Shown here piece after piece: positions 37,145-49,031 of a DNA stretch of 64,000 nt (positions within the stretch are counted from its first letter, which is position 1; every line of letters begins with the position of its first letter). The stretch spans positions 248,001-312,000 of the forward strand of contig JADNRZ010000003.1 of assembly GCA_015501605.1 (NCBI GenBank). Direction: 5' to 3'. The notes under the pieces are model-generated. The model saw nothing but the letters and a program-made list of their open reading frames with translations, was not told the DNA's origin and did not search any database. This DNA is from Panaeolus papilionaceus (lineage: Eukaryota; Basidiomycota; Agaricomycetes; Agaricales). A program made the position numbers and the translations under genes.

Positions 37145-39878
37145 CGTTGTCTTCTTGAAGGTATTGTTTACCTCTGTAACCCTTGTTTCGTGAGAAGATG
37201 CCCAATGGCTGAATGAACGAGATACTCTCCGGGAAGGATATTATTTCAGAGAACATTTACAACCGATGGACATCAAACCCCGCAATATTGTTATGAACTC
37301 TTGGTGTCGGCTTGTCCCTTCGGATTTTTTCACGGCTAAAAACTAGTATTTTTAATTTAGGCCTGCTTGACTCGCCTCTGTATTTTTTGACCGTATGGTT
37401 TTCATCGCACATCGTCATGATGACATCATATGCACAAGTGTGAACAGGCGATACTTAGTCACATCGCTTGCACACGCAGACCCTGACCGGCTGCATAATA
37501 GCGTCCAAGGCAGTATCAGATGGTCATTCGGATATCGGCTGAACGCTCTTAGGTCGAGGAATATGATGGACCCTTGACAATTCTGAGCGAAAGGGGTGAA
37601 ATTTGATGAAGGCTACTACTAGCGATTACACGGCCCACTCCGGGACTGCATAAAGCCAAGTCGATGCCCTCCCAGATTATTTGAATGAGTAACATAAGTC
37701 CAAAGATTAATTCGTACATTCTCGTTGCTTTCGGGAGTCTAATGAATAGTCGCAGTAAGGTGGATAAACATCATTGTCAAGGAACCCCAAATAGCCGATC
37801 GGACCTTGTCGACTTTGGTCACTGGTACAGCAGTGGCAGTATGGAAGGTGTGTATAGTATTACTAGAAGAAGGGTGACAACCCTCAAAAAATTTCAGAGA
37901 ACATTCTGACTGTCATCCACGAGGCAGGAAACCAAATGTGTTACGCACACATTGTAAGTAAAAATGAGAAGATGACCTCTGAACTCCCAAGTATTCATAT
38001 CGCTCTGAATCCCTGCATTCTCTACAGAAAGGAATAGGACTCCGTGTGTGGCGAAATCTTAACCAGGACTCGATGTAATGCCTAGTTATATGGAGACACT
38101 ACCGCATGAATCGGAGGCAGAAATTTCAGATCGCATACCATTGGTGGGCCCTACTACCTTTTCGTCTGGCGAAGATCCCGCTTGAGTCGCAACTCGAGAC
38201 AGGCTTGGCCTTGAGATCGACATCAAAGACTCTGGTGAAAAGAGGGTGTATGTGTCAGTAAAGTTTAACTGAATCGTCCATCTAGATCTCTTGTCAGACG
38301 TAAGTCCTCAATTAAGCCAGAATTTGTGACTGGATGTGCCATTTTAAAAGCCCAGCAACATCGAGACGCGCATGCATGATGGGGCTTACCTAAGGAAGCA
38401 AATTGGCGCTCGTGTACATAGACGTCGTCCTCTCTTCAGCAACCTAAATGCAAAGTCTAGAGCAAGCGTTGGATGACTGCTCCAGAGTATACGGAAGACT
38501 AACGAAGAAGAGCGGGCCCTGACGGTTGTCTTATGCCCAATGAGCGATTGCCAATTGAGTCGTCTCGGTGCGATAGTCGGGATTCGGAATGTGTGGCAGG
38601 CCATAAACACCAATTCACTGTATTACGATACGCAAAGGCTGCATCGACCGATGTATGTACTCCTTCGGTCAGGAGTGTCTCTCCGAGCATCGTAACGAGC
38701 TTATGCTAACACTCTCGATTTGATGCCAACTCAATACATTACAACATCATTTCCGAGAAAATGAAAAAAATGGGGAGGGAGGCCAATAGACAAAGGAAAC
38801 TTTTCATATATGGGCCCTCACTGTGAAATATATTCAAAATCAGCCAAGATATTGCTGCCTTTGGGCAATCGACCCGACATTTTTTTGATGGGTGTTTCGC
38901 CGCTGCTGCTGTGAACCCTGCAGCCTGATCCTTCAGATCAGCCCCACGAACCTATTATTGGGAACTGCATTGTCTACTGGACTCCCATGAGTATTGTAAA
39001 ATCAGATTATTGGCCTTAGAACAGGTCACAGGGAGACTTGGAGCAACTTCTAAACGTATAAAACCAACCTCCTGCTTCTCCGGCAACTAAGGAAAATAGT
39101 AGAACACACCGGTTTATCACATCCACCTAGTCACTCATAGCACCAAGGGAGTAACCGGTGAATAAGTTATTCAGTGCACATTTATGGGCATCCCCGATCT
39201 ATGGAGCTACAACTGTTGCACCACTTTTCTGGGAAGTGGACAGTGAATGTTTGACAGCGACGAATATGAACAAAACTTTGTTTCAAGGGCCAAAAGCTAC
39301 TGTTTAGGTATTGGTTGCTCCTTATTGGGTTCCACCCGCTACTCTGACAGCGCTCGACCGACCCGGCGGAAATATAATGCTTGATGTCAAAGGTTCGGTG
39401 GTAGTGTGCCACATGGACTAATAGGGTGATGACCGGAGGGTGATCTCCAGTTTTATTCGAAGACAGAAAGGACACTCTGCATTCGAAACTCACTTCCTAC
39501 TCGATTTCGAAACATGGCTCATGCCAAGGCACGTCAGCACTGAGCATGATGGGTGAGTCTCACAACTTGATAAACTGCAACGCAGCATGCGCGCGTTGGA
39601 AGACTTTCTCCATACAAAAACACGATAGGATCGTTGTGTATATGGCTGGATTGTTATATTTGAATTTTGAACTTTGAAGGAACTGTGATTTATGTGCTCT
39701 CGGGAGTGTCCGACAATCGGCATGCTGAGATAATCACTTCAAGGATGCCTCGAGGACGCCCACAAGAGATGTCAATGATTGTGGGTCTACGGATTGACCC
39801 TCAAACCCACCTTTTGCGACTCTTTCGCTGCTGTGTCACGATAATTTCACCTCAAAACCCCACATTGGTTCTGGGACG
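37145..39878. other. Intergenic, about 2.7 kb
   Basis: No supported gene. Frames of 60-109 codons overlap on both strands without domain or splice partners. The right end should contain the promoter of the kinase-like gene at 39879. Confidence 0.4.
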
Positions 39879-41725
39879 ATGTCAGGCCTTCAGGAAATTG
39901 ATATGCTTTCTGACACCTTTCCCTTACTATGCAACGACCCCATTGTTCCCTTTTCCACCAAACCCGGAATTCCTCCAAATCATGTCGCCCTGTTAGCCTA
40001 TGATCAGAGCGAACATCATAATTCTTACTACCTCGCATATAATCGACACGAGGTCATCATTCAGACGCCCAATACCATCGAAGGATCAGATGATCCCTGT
40101 GACTTTGCGTACTCTCACTGGCTGGAAATTTTGGTTCGTAGAAGCTCTCTTTGGTATACATGAAACTGATTTAAGATCACATATATACACAGCAAAGTGT
40201 ACTCAATACTGTTGAGTGGGGGAAATCGAACCGGGCCGTTCTAATCAAGAGCAAAAAGAAAGGGTATATTGTCCAGTCTATGCGGCCTGCAGTCCGATTC
40301 AGCTTGGAATCAGACTACATGATTAAGTTACCACCCTGCCCGCCGTGGGCACCTATGATAAATGAACACGAAATACTCTACACAGCATATGGTGAGAGGC
40401 AACCCTGTGAGCGACGAGGACTTTGGAAAGGGCATCGATTGGGTAGGGAACTGCACGAATACAAATTACCATCCTGAATACAGACGGCTGACTGTCTTTT
40501 GTTTTTATTGAAAGATATCCATTATGCGTGGGACAACAACTCGTTCTACCTCTTGAATCGAACGATGTGGGCACATCGTATGCTTGAAGGCAGAACCCCA
40601 AAAGTACTTGCGGACGTTGTTGGTCATATAAAAAATGCTGCAGGATATATAATCGGTATTGCAACCGAAGCCAACGAAGGACGCGCCCTCACCTGCAAAG
40701 AGGAAGATAGAACCAAAGTATACGCAGCCGTGTCGGCCATTCAGAATTGGGGTTTCATCTACCACCCATGCCTGGAAAACAAATTCATGATCGTTAACGA
40801 TGGCAGCGTGCGCTTCACGGAAGTACACTGCTTGGATTACATACCTGATCGCGCTCGTAGAGAGAAAAGAGCAGAGACGACGCATTGGGCGGCCCTCGAC
40901 GAGCTATTCTTCGAGCTGTCGATCACGCAATGGGGCTCATATGGATGGTTTCGAATTCCACCCTCGCGACTTACGAGCGACATCCGAAGGCAAAGGTACA
41001 TTGCTCCCCCAGTCTCTCCTGATAGACCTCTCGGGTCCATCATATTCCTTCCACCCTTCTTCGAGCTATTTGGGTTTCCCATGTGGCCAGGTTACCAGCA
41101 AAGCCCCCGCAAATTATGGCGAAGTGACACCGACAAAGAAACTACTTACCGACGCAGGAGGGAGTCCCAACGGAAGACAGTCTACCAAAGGAAGTACCTT
41201 CTTGGCGCTATAAACGCAGAGGATGAGATACTTGAAGAGCTATTGCTCATTCCAGCACATCTTATTCAAGCAAGCGCCGGACGTTCTTCGCAGCCAAGAA
41301 GAGGTTCACGCTGTTTCAATTTCCCTCCACCGACCGCTGATCTGCCCGGCTATCAGCCTTCGGATCAAGCAGAGTTCGTCGGTGATTTCGATTCCGATGG
41401 TCAAGCGCTCCCGTCATCGTCATCGTCATCACCCTCGTCCTCAACCTTATCTCCACTATCGTCTTCATCCTCCACCATATTATCGGGTGGAGAGGGCAGC
41501 TCAGACCACCGTGGTGCTACACACGCTGAGCATAGTGGCTCGAGTTGGCTGCGACAACGATTGGAACACACTAGATCGCCGCCAAGCTTCCACCCCTATG
41601 CAATGCACTCGAATGCACCACCCCGTACTGGCTCCTCATCATTGAATGCAGATAAGACACGTCGACATCGAAGTGGAAATAAGGGAAAAGCAGTGGCTGG
41701 AGAGGATACTATCTATTTGGGGTAG
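39879..41725 (+). CDS. Degenerate protein-kinase-like protein
   Basis: Three exons in phase (39879-40133, 40193-40391, 40515-41725) give 554 residues. The middle part (about residues 175-285) follows the order of a kinase C-lobe: IKNAAGYIIGIATEANEGRA, then a helix AAVSAIQNWGFIYHPCLENKFMI where kinases have the HRD/HGD-x4-N catalytic loop, then DGSVRFTEVHCL where the metal-binding DFG/DFE would be. The catalytic Asp and the DFG Asp are missing, so if the fold is right it is a pseudokinase. The C-terminal third is basic, then Ser-rich (about 41416-41480) and probably disordered. No membrane segment or signal peptide. Similar proteins occur in families of unknown role in Agaricales (from memory). 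The fold assignment is an inference from motif order only; the gene model itself is good. Confidence 0.65.
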
Positions 41726-44700
41726 TCAGGTTTGCCATCTCTGGGAGCTTTAATTTATAGGGTTGCCTGCGAGGCTGCGCCGAGGCATCAGTACTATTGC
41801 TATTTGCGTTCATACTTGTAGGATTTCTCATCTATGCTAATTCTTACCTTACACAAACCGGGATATCTATGTTTCACCCATCATCAAATAACTACATGTC
41901 TTCTTTTGTTGTCGGAACTAGTTTCATTATTTCCGAAGCATGATCCATTTTCGAACCAAGGCAGAATTGTGGGCGCAGACTGACATGGGTATCGGCCTGC
42001 AAAGTAGTCTCCGAATCTGATACCTATACATATAATCGTCATATGAGTCTCGATCATAAAACTACTATCAAGAAGGGTACCAGGGTGCTGGGTTCATTGT
42101 CATTATCTAACGAGAAGCTATCGAGAACAGCAATTGGAATACTCACGAGGCGATCATCCAAGAGAAGTTACGCGGTGGTCGGAATGCCGCATGCGTGCTC
42201 GTTCGGGAGCACCTTCAGTGTTCCTTGATCTGAGGGACGACGAGGAACCTAGGCCTACGATTGCGGCGAGAATGTGGACACGTTCCAAAAGCGCAGAAAA
42301 GCAGCTGCAGCGCTTTCCTGATCAAACGAATCACAGATTTTGCATTTCATCTCCAGCTTCGATGGTCAGGGTAATCTCAATCAACTTTAAACCTGATCAA
42401 AGAGTCCAGCATGTAGTTGTGATCGCGTGTTTTGCAATCCCACACCGAGATTGCAACCATACCGTGACATGCCATGTTTTTTGGGTGCAGCTGAAAGATT
42501 TCATAGGGACCATTGATGCTATTTTCATAGTCGCGTTATCTGTCGTTTTGTCAGCTAGGGTACTGCAATCTGTGACCTGAAATAGTGGTCTGAGAAGACA
42601 TACCACTCGATTACCATCGTGGCCATCGAGGGATTATACCACGTTCAGGGGTTAGGATCCACTTTGAAGCCGACAATATTGTGGGGAGTGAGAGTTTGAG
42701 ATAAGGCAATAGATAACGCATGGGTGGATTGACTCGAGGGCTATCAGCAGAAGAAACACACCCTCTTTAAGCGACTTCAATGCAAAAGGGAAGTCTACCT
42801 GGTCACCGGGACACATACTATCTGCCCTTGTGGAGCACGGACATCAATTGGCGTTGAATTTAGGCCGCGATGACACGGCAGTCTTCGTTGAAAGTACTAG
42901 TGGACCATAAGCGATACACTGGGACTTGGGACGAGGCACACATTGAGTAGCGAGCTTGAAAAGCCCCTATTACTGTTCCTGCATGCCATGATCTGCCTGA
43001 TAGAGTTTCTTGATGACCGCCTAGGATTAGCTGGCCGAGGTGAGATCCTAGCCACGAAAGACGAACATAGAAGGAGACAGAAGGCATGACACCATCTGGA
43101 ACGGCTAAGGTATAGAGCCTTCCTGCAAAGCGAGAGGTAATGAATTCATGAGATATCACGTCAAAATTACGAGTAACTCACACCGAGGCCGTTTAACCAT
43201 GAGGGAGCTTGAAAGAGACATCCGGTAGATTATTTAAACACCAAGAACAAGAAGTCTTCAACCTGGCGATGGTTATGACCGCGGGGAGACGGTTATCGCT
43301 CGAATGTTTCTTTGAAATTCCCTTCTTCAACGGCGATCAAAATCGAGGTCTTTGTAGAGGAGTAGTTCCATGTCTTGAGGCCGAGGAGCAAGTGTCGGAC
43401 ATTGAAAGAGTCGAAAAGTTGTTGGCGTAAAGGGGGAGTAATGATAAACGGTATAACGATAGCACTTAGTGACCTGAACAATCGACGTGCAGAAACCCGA
43501 TATAGGCAAAAAGCAAGATGAAAAACGTCCGTGTGTGCGTGGTTTGACAGGGTTTGACTCCAAGTTCCTGGAAACGCTAATGAGAGATTAGAACAATCGG
43601 GTGAGACCCTGGAATTCGGATTGTCCATCAGCGGATTTTTAAGCCAATATTTTTAAGGGTCTCAGTGGCTTGGCTATCTCTCGTTTGTTTGGAGAAAGAC
43701 CATGGCGAAAAACGACACAGAGAAAAAAAAAACACTACTGGAAGAGTGAAGAGATCAGTTTTAGCAGTGTAAGACTGTGGCTAAGATGTGATAGCAGTTT
43801 GGCTACGTGGCCACCGCTCGTCCAATGGCATGTTCAATTCTCCTTTCTGCTAAGTAATGGCTAGTCGATTTTGTTGGCGCGTAAAGGGTAACACGTATTG
43901 TTCCACAGGGAGGCAGACCAATGACATGGCACTGTGTATTCAGGTTCAAGAGCGACAAATCAGGCTCTTTGTGGTCGTGAACCGTTCGTTTCGATTTAGG
44001 GTTATGAGGTCCAATGGGATTTAAGGCCCGTGAATATAGAGAAAAGAAAGGGTGTAGCCTCAAGGGTCCATGACGCAAAGTGCACCAAGTACAACTGCGT
44101 AGCAGAAGACACTAGAACTTAGCCAGAATGGCATGATATATCCCCATCGTACACAGGTCGCATTAGGTCGCACTGGTAGAGATTCAAACCAAAAGAGAAA
44201 TTAAAATGCCAACAAACACACAAGCACAACCCGCAGAGAAAGGGACGTTTGATGAAACATCACATGAAGTTCCGCTTCCAAGAAGTCAGACGACCAAGCA
44301 GGCGAAGCGACCGGGTCTTGGAGACAAGGCAATGTCCCCTTGTTGTTGACCCCATAGGGGTAAGTGCTATAGCAGATTACGAGTTCGTGAGCGGCACATG
44401 GCACAACGTTCCCAAATTATGAGGGCGACGAGGGTTCCAGTCCACTTGTCCATGCTAAGGAATCATACCAAAAGCAGGAGGGACTGCGCCATGGTTATTG
44501 GGGGACACACACCATCGTCAGTTACGCAAATGAATGAAGGGGTAGACAATGATAGGAGGAGAGTAAAAGGCGAACAGAAAGATTCAGAGCATCATCAGGG
44601 CTGCGTGAGGGCAGTCGGCGATGATACAACACCGCACCGATAATGAGGGTCTAGATTTCGAGAAGAAGATGAGATGAAAGGGAGGATGAAGGGTGTGATG

Positions 44701-44977
44701 TGTTAGTAATGTGGCCTATAAACTTTGAACCTTGTGCAGTATGAACACGAAGTCGTGCGACATGAAGTCACAAGGGCACCCCGATCATTTCTAGCACAAA
44801 TGCGGAGTCCAAAGGCAGTATTGGTATGTATACAGAAGACACATGCATTGAAGGGATAGTAGTAAATGACCAAAGGAAGTATCAAGTATGATGCACCCAA
44901 AAAATGAGGATAAACGTACAATGAGAAAAAATGAAGGTATCATAACCATCGATGGACGGAAAGTCACGCTCTTGAGA
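41726..44977. other. Gene-poor stretch, about 3.3 kb
   Basis: Convergent spacer between the kinase-like gene (+) and the DUF202 gene (-). Frames of up to 148 codons (42134-42580 plus, 43293-43628 minus) show no domain and no matching splice chain. No repeats recognised. Confidence 0.4.
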
Positions 44978-46227
44978 TCAAGTCTAGATGTTATCCAAAG
45001 TTAGTACGACGAAAATAAAAGGTTCAAACCCTAGTGAATCGAGTAGCAATCTTACTCACCGACACGTTATAACGCGCAATCAACACGAGCAACCCGATCT
45101 CGACAGCAGCCACAACTATGGTTACATACACCACCATCCTACCAGCAGTCACGAAAGGTCGGCCAAAAATCCGGGCATTCTCCATGCCCTTCGTCTGAAC
45201 GCCTTGATCAAGGGTATGTGCTTCTTTGCTTCTATCTGCAAAGTCATGTCGCCCTTGTCGGGATCGGAGGTATGCGATAACGAATAATAGGGCGCCGAGG
45301 ATGGCGAAGAGGAGTCCAACTGTCAAGGATTCAAGAAGGGATCTGTCAGCGTGACTGAATAGATGACGCAGGACGTTGGGGATAATGGAAAGCATAGGTC
45401 TTGATTTGAAATTAGGGTTGTGCTAAAAATAGGCTCTCTGAAGGCCCTACTTTCGTGAAGAAGGCAAGTTGCCCTCGTATGATTCTGTCCGCCACAGTTC
45501 AAATTTGGGATGAAAGGGTAGAAAGCAAAGTGAATAGAGTGGCTGTGAGGTGAATGTGCCAGTGGTCAACATTCCCATCATCCGAGGGTAATTGACAAGG
45601 TTTGAATACTCCTTTCCGTCCAATAGAGTTGGCCCCAATGCCAGAGCTATTAAGTAGGCAGCTTCTGCTCGACTGCCCACACTGCGAAAGGACGTTTATG
45701 GCCGCAGCACAGCTGTTTGGCGACTACAACAATTTGTGGCAGCATGAGAGGGATGCGTTGTGCAAACCGCGTATGCAAGATCGCAAGTCGATTATCGGGA
45801 CAAAAAAAAATTGCCAAAATCCCGATAAAAAAAATCTTCCCCTCAGGACGGCCATAGGAGTACGTACAGTATCGTCCAATAGATCACAAAGTGCAGCTCT
45901 AGGTTGAAAGACAAGAGAATCGGATCATTTCCCACTAAAATTCCACTCACTCTTGTAGAAGTTGGTATCGAATAACCGCAGAATGGTCAAAGCGTATCCA
46001 AAAGATACGAGCGCTGTTCGACTGTAAGCACCATGGAACGTCCGCTGACGTGCGCGTAGTTCTACAAGTTCATGGATGTCGGATGCTTCGAACGACTGCC
46101 GCCGATGTCCTCTATGTCAATAAAATTGTACTGTCAAAACGCGCTCAAAATATTGCAAAGCCACTCACCTGTACGTTCTCTTTGGTTTTGGTTGAGTCTG
46201 GGTTATCCCAGTGCTTGTAGATGCCAT
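44978..46227 (-). CDS. DUF202-domain membrane protein
   Basis: Exons 46227-46169, 46111-45951 and 45319-45060 chain in phase; a last exon 44983-44978 (Thr, stop) is my best guess, giving 161 residues. Exon 2 carries ELVELRARQRTFHGAYSRTAL and YALTILRLFDTNFYK. Exon 3 continues IGLLFAILGALLFVIAYLRS, RHDFADR, FGRPFVTAGRMVVYVTIVVA and EIGLLVLIARY. This order of an RxRQRT helix and three hydrophobic segments is typical of fungal DUF202 proteins, small three-span membrane proteins related to the YidH family; function unknown. The intron between exons 2 and 3 is about 631 nt, more than ten times the local norm. An ATG in that intron opens a frame that continues into exon 3, but using it would lose the conserved first helix. 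Confidence 0.75.
45792..45828. repeat. Inverted repeat inside the long DUF202 intron
   Basis: Perfect 9-base arms TTATCGGGA (45792-45800) and TCCCGATAA (45820-45828) flank a 19-base loop and could fold into a hairpin in the pre-mRNA. A-rich runs sit in the loop and just outside the right arm. It lies well inside the 631-nt intron, so it could be the end or a relic of a small inserted element, or chance. Confidence 0.35.
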
Positions 46228-46867
46228 TGGTACGTCGGTCATACTAGTCGTGAGTATTATGCAGGAAATTCAGCGGATACTCGCTGCTGGGTTGGGCGAG
46301 GAATCGATGTTAAACGAGCAAGGGATGAAATAAGCCAAAAACGAAGGGATATTGTCTTTAAAATGACAACTGAGCCCTCATAAAGCCCATTCGTATCTCC
46401 ACTTCGCTTCTTGGTGCAGTCCAAGGAGAGCTTGAGGTCATGGTCCTGCCGAATCCGCGAACTCTGCGACCGGGGTCTCGGTCCGTCTTGGCACGTGACA
46501 AGGTGCTAAAGAAATTCATTTTAGGGGTTTGAACTTTGTCCTGACCCAAACTCTCTTTGGTCTATTTCAAGCGCATTGGAGCAGTAAAAGCTGATCTGTG
46601 CAAGATATATAGCACTGGAAGGGAAGAGCCGTGCCCCAAAAATAGGTACCCAAGTGTGATAACCTCAAAGGGCGATGCCTCCCGGGCCTTTTCGACACCG
46701 AGCAAGAAATACAGATTGCAATGGCGCCACTCCAAGAACATTCAGTCAGTCAAGCAAAATAAAAGAGTGGTGAGCGGCGTATGAATTATTAGAGTCTATA
46801 GAATACTTTGATATCGTCACTTCACCTAACCCTGAGCTATCTACATGGCACCATCTCCAAGCAACTC
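46228..46867. other. Intergenic, about 0.6 kb
   Basis: Spacer between the DUF202 start and the Oxa1 stop, both on the minus strand. It should contain the DUF202 promoter and Oxa1 3' UTR; no other feature seen. Confidence 0.5.
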
Positions 46868-48450
46868 CTACAAACCCCTCTGCTTATTGCGAAGCTGTTC
46901 GAGGGCAGCCCGCTTCCTCGCAGCGACAACTTCTTCCTTAGCGCTGAGGTTTTGTCTGAAGGGGTACATGATCGTTTCCCTGATGCTAGGAAGCACTCCC
47001 TGGGCCTCTTTGGGGACAATCGGGATGCCAAGCTTCGTACGAACAGCAGGGATTCTCATAACTGCGGCCTGAACAATTGAAGCAGCACTTGTGGTCAGCA
47101 ACGAGACGGTAAGACCCTATAATAATACGATCAATAGGTGGTTTTAGGGATATGCGGCAAAACTTACGGTTGGGAAACTGGAAAAGAACCAAGGAACAGC
47201 ACCGAATGAAACAATTCTGATAAAGTTCATGACATGTGCCATTCCTGGTCTCTCAACGGTGTTCATATCCTTCACGTTGATCTGCAGGTTCTATTAGCAG
47301 CTGCTTGTGTGACCATAAGTAGGTACATACCATGATTTGCACATTGATTAACGCGACCATAATAGCGGGCAAAACGTATGTCGGGTCGCCCGTCGTGAGG
47401 TCACCCAGCACCGTCTGGCCCCACTGTCCAAGGAATTCGGGTACACCAACGTTGGCCTGAAGTTGCGGCAATGGGTGCTTGCACAATGTCTGCAGAGCAA
47501 AGAACATGCCAAGCTGGATAGGCATTTGCGCAAGGGCAACTAGTCCACCCATTGGACTAATATTCTTCTCTTTGTAGAAGTCCCGCATGCGAAGGGCGGC
47601 CTTCTGAATTTCCATCGTGTTTCCAGACGCTCTTATCACATTCATATGAGCCTGCATGGCTTGTAGTTCTGCTTGATAGGGTTGGAGCCTGGCGGCAGAC
47701 TGCAGTCCCTTGACGGCAAATGGAACGCAGACGAGTTTCCAGAACAGAGAACCGACAATGATTGTTGGAAGCCAGGGCATGGAAAATGTGACATTTATGA
47801 CCTCGAGAGACCAACGAATAATTCCGGCGGGTGACCATGATGCAAGACCCATGGCGGCCAGGTCACCATATTGCAGAGCCGGGGCGATATTGGAGGTTGA
47901 AGAGAGGAGAGCGTCGGATATAGAATCGGTGAGAGAAGGGTCAATGGGGGCGTCACTGGCAACTGCAGCATCTACAGCGGGGGTGGTTTGGGGTAGCTCT
48001 TCAGCAAGGGTAGATGTTGTGGCAGCCTGTTCTTCAAGAACCATTTCTGATTCTGTCGCCATAGGTGCTGGCGTTTTGCTTGAACCCCAGAAATTCCGGG
48101 CATTTCTTCCAACACCATTCGAAGCACTTAAATTAATGAGTACGGCTGAAGACCGGGAATGCTAATGTATTTCCAAGCGTTTAGCACAATTGTATGGAAA
48201 ATATTATAAAAATGGCTACCTACTTGAAGAAGCGATGAGAATAACCGAGCATTGCTCGAATGTCCGGCAAATGCAGGCGCAAGTTTAGCTTGTGTCCTTG
48301 AAATTGCACTGTCATTATAAGGTCAGCTTTCTGTGGGCCATTCCATTCGAGCAATACACACCTCCTCGAAGCAGCCCTTCCGATCAGACCAAGTCCAGCA
48401 TATCTCATTCCAAGCCCACTAGCCATGCTCATAGATCCTGACAAGACCAT
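46868..48450 (-). CDS. OXA1: Mitochondrial inner-membrane insertase Oxa1
   Basis: Five exons (48450-48362, 48308-48220, 48127-47331, 47290-47168, 47116-46868) give 448 residues. Oxa1/YidC/Alb3 proteins insert mitochondrially made and some imported proteins into the inner membrane. The N-terminus is rich in Arg, Ser and Ala without acidic residues (GLIGRAASRSAISRTQAKLA), a typical import presequence. The core has WLPTIIVGSLFWKLVCVPF, the matrix loop RLQPYQAELQAM and MRDFYKEKNISPMGGLVALAQMP, and later hydrophobic segments LPAIMVALINVQIM and IRIVSFGAVPWFFSSFPTG. The C-terminal tail is basic and probably faces the matrix, where it binds ribosomes in yeast. The join of exons 2 and 3 uses a weak donor (G|GTAGCC) chosen for phase, so the 30-50 residues around that join are uncertain. 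A shorter start at 48062 would lack the presequence. Confidence 0.88.
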
Positions 48451-49031
48451 AGTTTAATTAATGCAAAGATTATTCCACCTTGCGATAAATTGGTGCTTCC
48501 TAACTGAATATTAGTCCACTGAACGAGTGGATTTTAGGAGGTATAAGGAAGAGTTTCCGACCAAAATTTTGACGCGGGAAGAAACGCTCTCTCCGTCGCG
48601 TCCTGATCATGTGACGAATGTCAGTGCACAGAAAACGCGGCGCGGCGCGTCCGGAAAGGGTTACCTAATCACTTACCACATTACTGCAGCTCCAGTCCTG
48701 TTCCAGTCTTTTTCTTCTCCTCATTGACTGCGACTAAGCAGTGTCTCGGCCACATCTCTGCTCGTACTCTAACATTTATACAGGGGTTATCTGTTTAGGA
48801 AGGCCGAAATAATTGTTGTAGACCTTTATTGCCTCTGCTTGCGATCATTAAAACAGACGTTCGCGGTATCACAACAACGGAACCTTTACCGGAGAAGAAG
48901 TATCTGGTCGCGTCTGGAGGTCATACACCCAATTTTCATTTCGAGAGTTCAATTATCAGTACTCTCGAGGAACGCCCTTATAATCATTGTAATAACCGTG
49001 GAACGGCCCTGGACATCAAGCTGACAGCGCA
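48451..49031. promoter_or_regulatory. Divergent promoter region between Oxa1 and NHX genes
   Basis: A 581-base spacer with the Oxa1 start on the left (-) and the exchanger start on the right (+), so both promoters must lie here. I see no strong TATA box. The frames inside are short and unsupported. Confidence 0.45.

Noticed and set aside
42134..42580. 148-codon plus-strand frame
   Set aside because: No recognisable motif, isolated, and surrounded by random short frames.
45060..45395. Separate two-span membrane protein starting at the ATG at 45395
   Set aside because: Its first 25 codons are intron: upstream exons at 46227 and 46111 join in phase and restore the conserved first part of DUF202.
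47710..48165. 151-codon plus-strand frame over Oxa1
   Set aside because: Antisense shadow of the Oxa1 N-terminal exon; no domain or splice support.
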